Shown: positions 1-5,490 of the stretch, in pieces | Position numbering within the stretch: position 1 is the stretch's first letter | How the letters are laid out: each line of letters begins with the position of its first letter | DNA from: Bdellovibrionales bacterium | GTDB taxonomy: Bacteria > Bdellovibrionota > Bdellovibrionia > Bdellovibrionales > Bdellovibrionaceae | Direction: 5' to 3' | Length of the DNA stretch: 6,723 nucleotides | Assembly: GCA_027320785.1 (NCBI GenBank) | Contig: DAHVKR010000076.1 | Coordinates: forward strand, 1 to 6,723 | Position numbers and translations under genes: made by a program | Notes under the pieces: model-generated | The model's input: only the letters and a program-made list of their open reading frames with translations | Database searches by the model: none | Told to the model about the DNA's origin: nothing

Positions 1-114
1 GACTTAAAGTGGTTGGCCAAGTATGAGGCAGAAATAGCAGCTACGACGGCGACGATGGAGTCTGAAGTAGAAGTAGAGGCTTCCGCAGTGATTATCGAGA
101 GCTCTGAAACATAA
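1..114 (+). CDS. C-terminal end of an unidentified protein (5' truncated)
   Basis: Frame 1 is open from the first base of the window to a TAA at 112-114 and encodes the last 37 residues of a gene that begins outside. The peptide starts DLKWLAKYEAEIAATT and ends in an acidic, low-complexity tail (MESEVEVEASAVIIESSET) with six Glu and no Lys or Arg. Acidic tails of this kind are common at the ends of cytoplasmic proteins and do not identify a family. No start codon or domain is visible, so no function is assigned. There is no clear intrinsic terminator in the 80 bases before the next gene. The frame is the only one that stays open from base 1, but 37 codons is a short run, so confidence is moderate. 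Confidence 0.55.
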   Translation, partial: DLKWLAKYEAEIAATTATMESEVEVEASAVIIESSET

Positions 115-140
115 TTATTGTTTTATTTTGAGACAGGATC

Positions 141-170
141 TTATCAATTCCCTCAATATTCCGATACAAT
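141..170 (+). promoter_or_regulatory. Possible sigma70-type promoter for the lipoprotein gene
   Basis: A -10-like TACAAT (165-170, five of six to TATAAT) lies 18 bp after a weak -35-like TTATCA (141-146, four of six). Transcription would begin near 177. That is downstream of the ATG at 174 and upstream of the ATG at 195, so it fits the later start chosen for the lipoprotein. The inference comes from sequence match only. Confidence 0.35.
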
Positions 171-194
171 AGTATGAGGATTCTAGGGGGAAAG

Positions 195-686
195 ATGTCT
201 CGTATTCAATCCATGAGTTGTGCTCTTGGTTTGTTCGCACTCTGCGGTGGACTGATTTCCTGTTCGACTTCAAAAGAGGGAGGACTGATCACGGATCCTG
301 TGGCTCTTACAAGTTGTCCTCAAAATAGCTGCGCGAATGGTGTGGCTGATGCCTCCGAAACGACCATTACTCTTAAAACGCAAATTAACAATATTCTTCC
401 TTCGGGGAGTTCCTTTGCTGAGATAGCGGGGGATTGCTACGCATCTCTTTATCCAGATAACTTTTTTGATGTGACTCTGACATATAACGGGGTCAATCAA
501 ACAAACTTTTTCCCATCAGGCTTTGTTCCTAAGTGTAACCAGGGCAAGTTTTATTTTCCTGTGAACATGCAAGGCCGCCCTTCAGGGACTTATACCTTAA
601 CCGCGAGTTTTGTACTGGTGGATGCCATCGGGACTCAAACACGTCCCCCTTTTAAAACAATTCAAAGCATGATCATTGTTCCTTAG
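195..686 (+). CDS. Small secreted lipoprotein of unknown function
   Basis: The 163-residue product carries a lipoprotein signal peptide: a short N-terminus with one Arg, a hydrophobic stretch (about residues 9-20) and a lipobox LISC with the lipidated Cys at residue 23. Ser follows the Cys, which by E. coli rules would favour the outer membrane. I chose the ATG at 195 because a purine-rich AGGGGG (185-190) sits 4 bases upstream; the in-frame ATG at 174 has no ribosome binding site and would put the charged segment in an odd place. The mature part has four more Cys (41, 46, 81, 114), enough for two disulfides, and alternating beta-type segments ending in SGTYTLTASFVLVD, reminiscent of an Ig-like or other beta-sandwich fold. 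I do not recognise a family. It stands alone and is convergent with the operon on its right. Confidence 0.8.
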   Translation: MSRIQSMSCALGLFALCGGLISCSTSKEGGLITDPVALTSCPQNSCANGVADASETTITLKTQINNILPSGSSFAEIAGDCYASLYPDNFFDVTLTYNGVNQTNFFPSGFVPKCNQGKFYFPVNMQGRPSGTYTLTASFVLVDAIGTQTRPPFKTIQSMIIVP

Positions 687-720
687 TCGTGAGCTTCTTA
701 AGGAACAGTCATTCGTTTTT
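675..720 (+). terminator. Stem-loop across both stop codons of convergent genes, possible terminator
   Basis: GTTCCTTA at 678-685 is repeated in reverse complement at 699-706. The stem extends outward to 675/709 (11 pairs, one G-U) around a 13-base loop. The lipoprotein stop TAG (684-686) starts in the left arm, and the stop of the minus-strand gene (698-700) begins at the right arm. On the plus strand a run of five T follows at 716-720, six bases beyond the stem, so termination of the lipoprotein transcript is plausible. On the minus strand no good T-run follows. The loop is long and the T-run displaced, so this is not a textbook terminator. Confidence 0.4.
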
Positions 721-1387
721 GCCGGACAAAACTAGGCTTGCGATCTGCGGGGATGGGTGAATCTTCGAACTCACTGAGGGTGAGCCCTAATCCTGATTGA
801 ATCAGACGAGCTTTGAAGGATGGATGTCCTACGATTTCGTAAAAGGCTTTCCAAGAGAGTTTTCTATCGGGAGTGTTGGTCGGAACAGAGAGACCCCAAA
901 CTTTTAAATCGGTTAATAGGGGACCTGTACTTTTCCAAAAAAGTGCTAGATAAACTTTTTCCCAATCTTGTTTTCGAAAGTCAGGCGCCAAATAAGAAAA
1001 AAGAGGAACCCGTATTTTAGCTCTTTCGAGGAGAGAGACTTTGTTAAGCTGTTGCATACGAGCATGTTCGATTAGCAATAAATGGGCGCCATGGCCTGTA
1101 ACAGTTTTAATATCCCACTCTGTGGGTTCATCAATCACGACGATCTTTAAATTCCAATCCTGAAACTTAAGATCCTTGAATATTCGAGCTAACTCATCAG
1201 ACTCCGTATACAAAACAACATCTTGAGGGCTCTGGTGCCAGACTCGAAAGTTTCCATCGGAAGAGGTATAGCCCAGGTAAAATCCCCATATTCCGAGTAA
1301 CAAAAGTAAAAGAGCCCAGCTGAAATTCTCCAGACTGAGCCCATAAGGTTGTGTCTTAGTTGAAGAGGAGTTAGAAGGCCTCGTCAA
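698..1387 (-). CDS. Single-pass membrane protein with predicted periplasmic domain, third gene of the nrdAB operon
   Basis: The 229-residue product has a short Ser/Thr-rich N-terminus, one strong hydrophobic segment (about residues 24-40) and then a soluble domain of about 185 residues, so a signal-anchored periplasmic protein is likely. No family is recognised with certainty. The soluble part follows the pattern of the first lobe of PotD/AfuA-type solute-binding proteins: a strand-helix start (DVVLYTESDELARIF, 56-70), a second strand (LKIVVIDEP), HLLLIEHARMQQL at 102-114, a VYLALFWKSTGPL segment where PotD has its YxWGTTG element, and LSWKAFYEI where PotD has its SWxDL element. It would then stop short of the second lobe. 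This match is by eye. The start is a TTG at 1385-1387, 17 bases inside the end of nrdB, with a weak AGG at 1394-1396; no ATG occurs before the membrane segment. The overlap suggests translational coupling to nrdB. The frame is long and its end fits the convergent neighbour, so the gene is probably real. Confidence 0.72.
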   Translation of the reverse strand: MTRPSNSSSTKTQPYGLSLENFSWALLLLLLGIWGFYLGYTSSDGNFRVWHQSPQDVVLYTESDELARIFKDLKFQDWNLKIVVIDEPTEWDIKTVTGHGAHLLLIEHARMQQLNKVSLLERAKIRVPLFSYLAPDFRKQDWEKVYLALFWKSTGPLLTDLKVWGLSVPTNTPDRKLSWKAFYEIVGHPSFKARLIQSGLGLTLSEFEDSPIPADRKPSFVRQKRMTVP

Positions 1388-2369
1388 AGGTGACCTGGCC
1401 TGTTACGCCCATTTGGTAGGCGGAAACTCTTCTTTCAAAGAAGTTTGTAAGCTCTTGAGCATCTTGGAGTTCCATAAAGGGAAATGGATTTTTCACATTG
1501 TAGCGAGCTGGAATATTAAGGCTCTCTAATCTCATATCCGCTACATATTCAAGATATTGGCGCATATCTTTAACTGAAAGTCCGGCTATACCCAATTGTA
1601 AAATATCCTCAGCAAAAGCCATCTCACAATCAATGGCGTCTTCAATCATTTGAATAATCATTTCGTTCATTTGATCGTTAAAAAGTTCAGGCTCCTCTGT
1701 GCGAGCCACGCGAATGACTTCTGTTGCGAAAGCAATATGCATGCTTTCGTCACGGAAAACCCAATTGGTTCCAGCTGCTAAACCTGCAAGGAGGCCCTTA
1801 GATCTGAGGAAGTAAACGTAAGCAAAGGCTGCGAAGAAGAAGAGGCCTTCAATGCAAGTGGCAAAACAAGCCATGTTCATAATGAATTTGCGACGATCCT
1901 CAATAGTGTTGAGCTCTTCTAACTCATGAATGGAATCCATCCACTTAAAACAGAACTGAGCTTTCTTTTGAATAGATGGAATATTATCAATGGCAGAAAA
2001 AGCTTTGGCTCTTTCGTCGGGATGAGGAATGTAGTTATCCAAAAGAGTTAGATAAAATTGAACATGCAAGGCTTCTTCGTAAAGCTGACGACTTAAATAA
2101 AGGCGAGCTTCTGGTGAATTCACATGTTTATAGAGGTTCAACACCAGGTTGTTTCCAACAATGGAGTCGCCGGTAGCAAAAAAAGCAACCAGTCGTCCAA
2201 TCAAGTGTTTTTCACTGGGAGTTAATTTTTGGTGAAGATCTACAAGGTCTGTAGAAAAATCGATCTCATCTACGGTCCATGTATTTTTGATACCATTTTT
2301 ATACATTTCGTAAAAAAGAGGGTACTGCATGGGTCTTAAAGTCAGGTTAAATCCAGGTGTGAGTATCAT
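1371..2369 (-). CDS. nrdB: Class Ia ribonucleoside-diphosphate reductase, beta (R2, small) subunit
   Basis: This cytoplasmic subunit holds the di-iron centre and stable tyrosyl radical that start ribonucleotide reduction on NrdA. The 332-residue product has the full ligand set of the R2 family: Asp68 (GDS), Glu99 and His102 (EALH), Glu174 (IEG), Glu208 and His211 (RDESMH). Tyr106 sits four residues after His102 where the radical Tyr122 of E. coli lies, so this is the tyrosyl class and not the class Ic type, which has Phe there. Trp31 (NTW) and Asp207 match the radical-transfer residues Trp48 and Asp237, and Tyr318 near the end is a good candidate for Tyr356. The tail ends TFDEAF, an acidic-aromatic end of the type that docks to NrdA. 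I chose the ATG at 2367-2369 because GAGGAAGGA lies 7 bases upstream. A TTG nine codons further up overlaps the nrdA stop and lacks such a site. The gap to nrdA is 17 bp. Confidence 0.96.
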   Translation of the reverse strand: MILTPGFNLTLRPMQYPLFYEMYKNGIKNTWTVDEIDFSTDLVDLHQKLTPSEKHLIGRLVAFFATGDSIVGNNLVLNLYKHVNSPEARLYLSRQLYEEALHVQFYLTLLDNYIPHPDERAKAFSAIDNIPSIQKKAQFCFKWMDSIHELEELNTIEDRRKFIMNMACFATCIEGLFFFAAFAYVYFLRSKGLLAGLAAGTNWVFRDESMHIAFATEVIRVARTEEPELFNDQMNEMIIQMIEDAIDCEMAFAEDILQLGIAGLSVKDMRQYLEYVADMRLESLNIPARYNVKNPFPFMELQDAQELTNFFERRVSAYQMGVTGQVTFDEAF

Positions 2370-2376
2370 AGTCGGG

Positions 2377-2385
2377 TCCTTCCTC
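2377..2385 (-). promoter_or_regulatory. Ribosome binding site of nrdB
   Basis: The minus strand reads GAGGAAGGA, then a 7-base spacer, then ATG at 2369. This strong site decides the nrdB start in favour of the ATG over the upstream in-frame TTG at 2396. It lies directly after, and by its first bases next to, the nrdA stop codon (2387-2389), which fits coupled translation of the two subunits. Confidence 0.85.
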
Positions 2386-2386
2386 T

Positions 2387-4852
2387 TTATTGACAAGCTT
2401 CACAAGCTTCAGGGTTTTCTAAACTGCAGGCAATCACTTCACTATCCGAGTATTCTTTCTTCGCTTCAACCGTCGATTTTTCACTAGGAGTTGATGTGTT
2501 TGCAGAAGGAGATTTTACTGTGGTTTTCGCAATGGAAGTGGCGGGACGACTTCTGAGGTAGTATGTCGTCTTAATTCCTTGTTTCCAAGCATACATATAC
2601 ATACTTGAAAGCTTTCCAATGGTAGGAGCATCCATGAAAAGATTTAAACTTTGAGATTGATCAATAAAAGCTCCACGGCCTGCGGCCATATCGATCAAAC
2701 TCTTCATGGGAACTTCCCAAACAGTTCTAAAAATTTGCTTAATTTCTGGAGGGATTGAGGCGATATCCTGAATAGAGCCTTCTGCTAACTTAATTTCATT
2801 GCGAAGGTTTTCGTTCCAGAGTCCTCGAGATTTTAGTTCGGTAACGAGATATTTATTAATTTGTAAAAATTCTCCAGAAAGAGTCTCACGCTTAAAGAGG
2901 TTGCTGATTTGAGGCTCTGTGGCCTCGTAGCAACCCACGATACTTGCAATAGTAGCGGTGGGAGCAATGGCAATCATCAAGGAGTTACGAAGTCCAGATT
3001 TTACAATCCGTTCTCTTAAAGCATTCCAACGTTTTTCGTCTTGAGGTTTCACGCCCCAAAGGTCGAACTGTAGAAGTCCTTTCGCCGCTTTTGTTTCTTG
3101 AAAGTTTGAGTGAGGTCCAATTTTTTCAGCCAGCTCAACACTTGTCAAAAGAGCATTGTAGTAGATTTCCTCTTGGATTTTCGCAGAAAGATTTTGAGCT
3201 TGTTCACTGTCAAATGGAAGCTCGAGTTGGAAGAAAGCGTCTTGCAAGCCCATTATGCCGAGGCCAATAGGTCTCCACTTTTTATTAGAGTTTTCAGCTG
3301 TCGGAATAGGGTAGAAGTTAATATCTACGACGCGATCTAAATATTTAACAGCCGTACGCACTGTGCGAGCGAGCTTTTCAAAATCGAAAGCTCCGTTTTG
3401 AATATGACGACCTAAGTTGACAGAGCCTAAGTTACAAACAGCTGTTTCCCCATCGTGAGTGACTTCCAAAATCTCAGTACAAAGATTTGATAAGTGAATG
3501 ACATTTTGAGGCTCGCCAGTTTGATTAGACTTCAAGTTTGAAGCGTCCTTGAAGGTCATCCAGCCATTTCCTGTTTGTGCCAGGGTTTTCATCATGCGTG
3601 CATAAAGATCACGGGCTGAGATTTGTTTTACAAAAAGTTTTTTGTTTTCAGCATCCGTATAGGCTTTTTCAAAAGCTTCGCCGTAGAGATCTACAAGTTC
3701 AGGCACCTGACGAGGATCAAAAAGTGACCATTTTTCGTCAGCTTCCACACGCTTCATAAAGAGGTCAGAAACCCAGTTTGCAAGATTAATATTATGAGTT
3801 CGTTTGGCCTCGTCTCCTGTATTGTCTCGAAGCTCTAGAAATTCTTCGATATCCGCATGCCAAGTCTCGAGATAAACACAAGCAGCACCTTTACGCTTTC
3901 CACCTTGGTTAACAGCGGCCACAGAGGAATCCATGGTTTTGAGCCAGGGAATAATGCCATTCGAGTGGCCATTGGTTCCTTTAATCAAAGATCCACGAGA
4001 TCGAACTCGAGAATAGGCTACGCCGATACCGCCAGCAAATTTTGAAAGAAGGGCGATATCCGTGTACTTGTCGTAAATAGCTCTTAAGTCATCCTTTGGA
4101 GAATCCAATAGATAACAAGAGCTCATTTGCGGGCGCAAAGTTCCAGAATTAAATAATGTTGGAGTAGAGGGCATATAATCATGAGAAGAAATCAAACGAT
4201 AGAATTCGATGGCTTCTTCAACATGAGTGGCAAGACCACAGGCAACGCGCATAAAGAAGTATTGCGGAGTTTCGAAAACCTGACGGGAAGTGGGGTTTTT
4301 CAAAAGATAACGGTCATAGATTGTTCGAAGTCCAAAGTATTCAAAACGATCTGTTCGATAGGGCTCGATTGCCGCACAGAGGGCCGCTTTGTGGGCTTGG
4401 GTAAAGGTATAGAGAGACTCGCTGAGAAGTCCATTGCGGAATCCAAAGGAAACGCTCTCTGCAAAGGACTGAATTTTTTGGCTACGAACTTCTTCATCCA
4501 CATAGGTTGAAAGAAGACGAGCCGCTAGTTTTGAGTACTCAGGCTCTTCCCCAATAAGAAGAGAGGCTGTTTGAATACAAAGATTGTCCAACTCTTTAGT
4601 TGTCGCGCCATCATAGAGGCCTGAAATAGCCTTAGTCGCCACTCGAAGGGGATCGACCATGCGCAAGCCCTGGCAAAGATGAGTCACGCGCTCAACGATC
4701 TTGGTGACGTCCACAGGCTCTAAAGTGCCATCTCTCTTGCGAACCCTCATAACAGTTCCCTGGGAAATATCAGAGGCCTGCAATTCAGAGCTGTAACCTG
4801 TTCCTGTTGTTGTTTGTTCAGAAGTCAAAAATCCATTTTCGATGTTGCTCAT
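2387..4852 (-). CDS. nrdA: Class Ia ribonucleoside-diphosphate reductase, alpha (R1, large) subunit
   Basis: This is the catalytic subunit that converts ribonucleoside diphosphates to deoxy forms with NrdB. The 821-residue product begins with a variable Ser/Thr/Gln-rich stretch (about 1-32). An ATP-cone domain (about 35-125, starting VMRVRKRDGT) follows and suggests dATP inhibition at an activity site. The catalytic barrel carries Cys246 (SSC), Asn456, Cys458 and Glu460 (NLCTE) and Cys473 (CNLGS), matching Cys225, Asn437, Cys439, Glu441 and Cys462 of E. coli. Tyr764-Tyr765 (TTYYL) are the radical-transfer pair, and the C-terminal CEAC (Cys817, Cys820) is the thioredoxin/glutaredoxin-reducible shuttle. 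The Ser/Thr/Lys-rich linker before it is long, about 52 residues from the Tyr pair to the first Cys against about 23 in E. coli. The ATG at 4852 was preferred over one 17 codons upstream (4903) because only it has a strong GAGGGG site. It is first in the nrdA-nrdB-membrane protein operon, behind a long leader with a probable NrdR box. Confidence 0.97.
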   Translation of the reverse strand: MSNIENGFLTSEQTTTGTGYSSELQASDISQGTVMRVRKRDGTLEPVDVTKIVERVTHLCQGLRMVDPLRVATKAISGLYDGATTKELDNLCIQTASLLIGEEPEYSKLAARLLSTYVDEEVRSQKIQSFAESVSFGFRNGLLSESLYTFTQAHKAALCAAIEPYRTDRFEYFGLRTIYDRYLLKNPTSRQVFETPQYFFMRVACGLATHVEEAIEFYRLISSHDYMPSTPTLFNSGTLRPQMSSCYLLDSPKDDLRAIYDKYTDIALLSKFAGGIGVAYSRVRSRGSLIKGTNGHSNGIIPWLKTMDSSVAAVNQGGKRKGAACVYLETWHADIEEFLELRDNTGDEAKRTHNINLANWVSDLFMKRVEADEKWSLFDPRQVPELVDLYGEAFEKAYTDAENKKLFVKQISARDLYARMMKTLAQTGNGWMTFKDASNLKSNQTGEPQNVIHLSNLCTEILEVTHDGETAVCNLGSVNLGRHIQNGAFDFEKLARTVRTAVKYLDRVVDINFYPIPTAENSNKKWRPIGLGIMGLQDAFFQLELPFDSEQAQNLSAKIQEEIYYNALLTSVELAEKIGPHSNFQETKAAKGLLQFDLWGVKPQDEKRWNALRERIVKSGLRNSLMIAIAPTATIASIVGCYEATEPQISNLFKRETLSGEFLQINKYLVTELKSRGLWNENLRNEIKLAEGSIQDIASIPPEIKQIFRTVWEVPMKSLIDMAAGRGAFIDQSQSLNLFMDAPTIGKLSSMYMYAWKQGIKTTYYLRSRPATSIAKTTVKSPSANTSTPSEKSTVEAKKEYSDSEVIACSLENPEACEACQ

Positions 4853-4859
4853 CGAGTTA

Positions 4860-4865
4860 CCCCTC
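4860..4865 (-). promoter_or_regulatory. Ribosome binding site of nrdA
   Basis: The minus strand reads GAGGGG, a 7-base spacer, then ATG at 4852. It sits inside the N-terminal extension that would exist if translation began at the upstream ATG (4903). This supports the shorter 821-residue NrdA. Confidence 0.8.
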
Positions 4866-5070
4866 TTATTTTCAAGAATTTCGCTCAACTCCGCTATCCC
4901 CATAGCTTCATCGAGAGAAAAGTTGTTCCATGACTTGCCTCATCTGTCGAGATTTTTAGGATTCTGTTAGGATAAACACCTAACATCACTTAAAACTTCG
5001 ATTCAACGCGCAAACCGCTGGGTTTTTTATTCAATTTTGTGTGTTTAAAGAAGGGGCAACTCCGCCACTG

Positions 5071-5103
5071 AAAGTTGACTTGAGACAAGTCGACTTTTGT
5101 TTT
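5071..5103 (+). terminator. Strong intrinsic terminator on the plus strand with no visible upstream gene
   Basis: AAAGTTGACTTG (5071-5082) pairs with CAAGTCGACTTT (5086-5097) over 12 bp with one U-G pair and a three-base AGA loop. It is followed by a T-rich run, TTTTGTTTT at 5095-5103. On the minus strand the stem is followed by TTTCAGTGG, so it would act only in the plus direction, opposite to nrdA. The plus-strand gene it would end is not apparent; the nearest plus-strand possibility is a small RNA starting around 4969. In nrdA messenger the same bases would form a stable leader hairpin. Confidence 0.55.
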
Positions 5104-5163
5104 CTCAGAAATTACTTGAACTTCTGAGTTTCCCTTAAAAGATTCTTAGATTTACAGGAAAGT

Positions 5164-5179
5164 TCCCTATATCTAGTGG
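5164..5179 (-). promoter_or_regulatory. Probable NrdR box upstream of nrdA
   Basis: The plus-strand bases TCCCTATATCTAGTGG match the 16-bp NrdR consensus acaCwAtATaTwGtgt through its core: CTATATCTAGTG differs by a single base from CTATATATAGTG. NrdR is the ATP/dATP-sensing zinc-finger ATP-cone repressor that controls most bacterial RNR operons. NrdR boxes usually occur as two copies about 15-16 bp apart; I looked at both flanks and found no second good copy. A minus-strand TGGACA (5196-5201) and TAGATA (5170-5175, inside the box) could be a promoter, but their 20-bp spacing is poor. Confidence 0.5.
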
Positions 5180-5409
5180 TCCCTTAAGGGGGCCTTGTCC
5201 ATAAGGCCTATCTTCTCTTGATTTAAGATTGACCCCTAATTTTTTCTAAATCAACACCGAATCTTCAAACTGGACCCTTTTTTTATAAAAAAAATTCGCC
5301 GCTGCTTATCATTTGAGCAAACTATTTGCGTTGCTTGACAAAGCTTAAATGGAATTTTTTTAAGCAAGAAAGCTCTTTAAATATACATTTATAAAGAGGA
5401 AGAACGGGG

Positions 5410-5440
5410 AAAAGAAATAAAACAAAGCCTGAAATAGGCT
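5410..5440 (-). terminator. Intrinsic terminator of the radical SAM gene
   Basis: On the minus strand AGCCT (5440-5436) and AGGCT (5430-5426) form a 5-bp stem with a five-base loop, followed by a T-rich stretch of about 16 bases complementary to 5410-5425. It lies about 50 bases after the stop of the radical SAM gene, in the right direction. The stem is short, so termination may be partial. Confidence 0.5.
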
Positions 5441-5490
5441 AGAGGACGAGTAGAAGGATCTTTCTTACCATATCAGATTTTTTAAGAACC

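Larger units (their letters stand above)
4853..5490. other. 638-bp gene-poor region between nrdA and the radical SAM gene
   Basis: No convincing protein gene longer than a few codons was found on either strand. Reading from the nrdA side it holds: three tiny overlapping start codons (4894-4931), a perfect 7-bp hairpin (TGTTAGG 4965-4971 with CCTAACA 4979-4985), a strong plus-strand intrinsic terminator (5071-5103), a 7-bp hairpin (CTCAGAA 5104-5110 with TTCTGAG 5122-5128), a NrdR-like box (5164-5179), a 10-bp palindrome CCCTTAAGGG (5181-5190), a hairpin of GGCCTT 5191-5196 with AAGGCC 5203-5208, a symmetrical T7-AT-A8 tract (5278-5294), a plus-strand TTGACA (5335-5340) and the terminator of the radical SAM gene (5410-5440). 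The nrdA leader would be about 310 nt if transcription starts near the NrdR box. No known riboswitch class could be matched. Confidence 0.7.

Noticed and set aside
174..194. Lipoprotein start at the ATG at 174
   Set aside because: No ribosome site, and the candidate promoter would start transcription after it; the ATG at 195 has AGGGGG upstream and gives a normal signal peptide.
820..1020. 66-codon plus-strand open frame opposite the membrane protein gene
   Set aside because: Shadow frame; the minus-strand gene has a sensible membrane segment and fits the operon, and the plus frame shows no family feature.
2370..2396. NrdB start at the TTG at 2396
   Set aside because: It would overlap the nrdA stop, lacks the strong ribosome site and adds residues not typical of R2 proteins; the ATG at 2369 has an excellent site.
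4179..4510. 109-codon plus-strand open frame (4181-4510), and other plus-strand frames inside nrdA and nrdB
   Set aside because: They lie wholly antisense to well-conserved RNR coding sequence, encode no recognisable domain and have no convincing ribosome sites.
4853..4903. NrdA start at the ATG at 4903 (838-residue form)
   Set aside because: No good Shine-Dalgarno site precedes it, while the ATG at 4852 has GAGGGG at 7 bases. A minor longer form is not excluded.
5002..5030. Possible plus-strand terminator: AAACC, loop, GGTTT followed by more T
   Set aside because: The stem is only 5 bp with a weak outer part; much poorer than the 12-bp terminator at 5071.
4999..5070. Riboswitch-like fragments in the nrdA leader (plus-strand GCAAACCGCTGGG resembling c-di-GMP-I; GGGGCAACTCCGCCACTG resembling the cobalamin core)
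   Set aside because: Only short fragments match. The second conserved half of the c-di-GMP-I motif and the remaining cobalamin boxes are absent, and they are on the wrong strand for nrdA.
5278..5294. T7-AT-A8 symmetrical tract containing TATAAA
   Set aside because: No -35 element at a workable distance on either strand; likely an AT-rich tract, possibly bent or an upstream element, but not supportable as a promoter.
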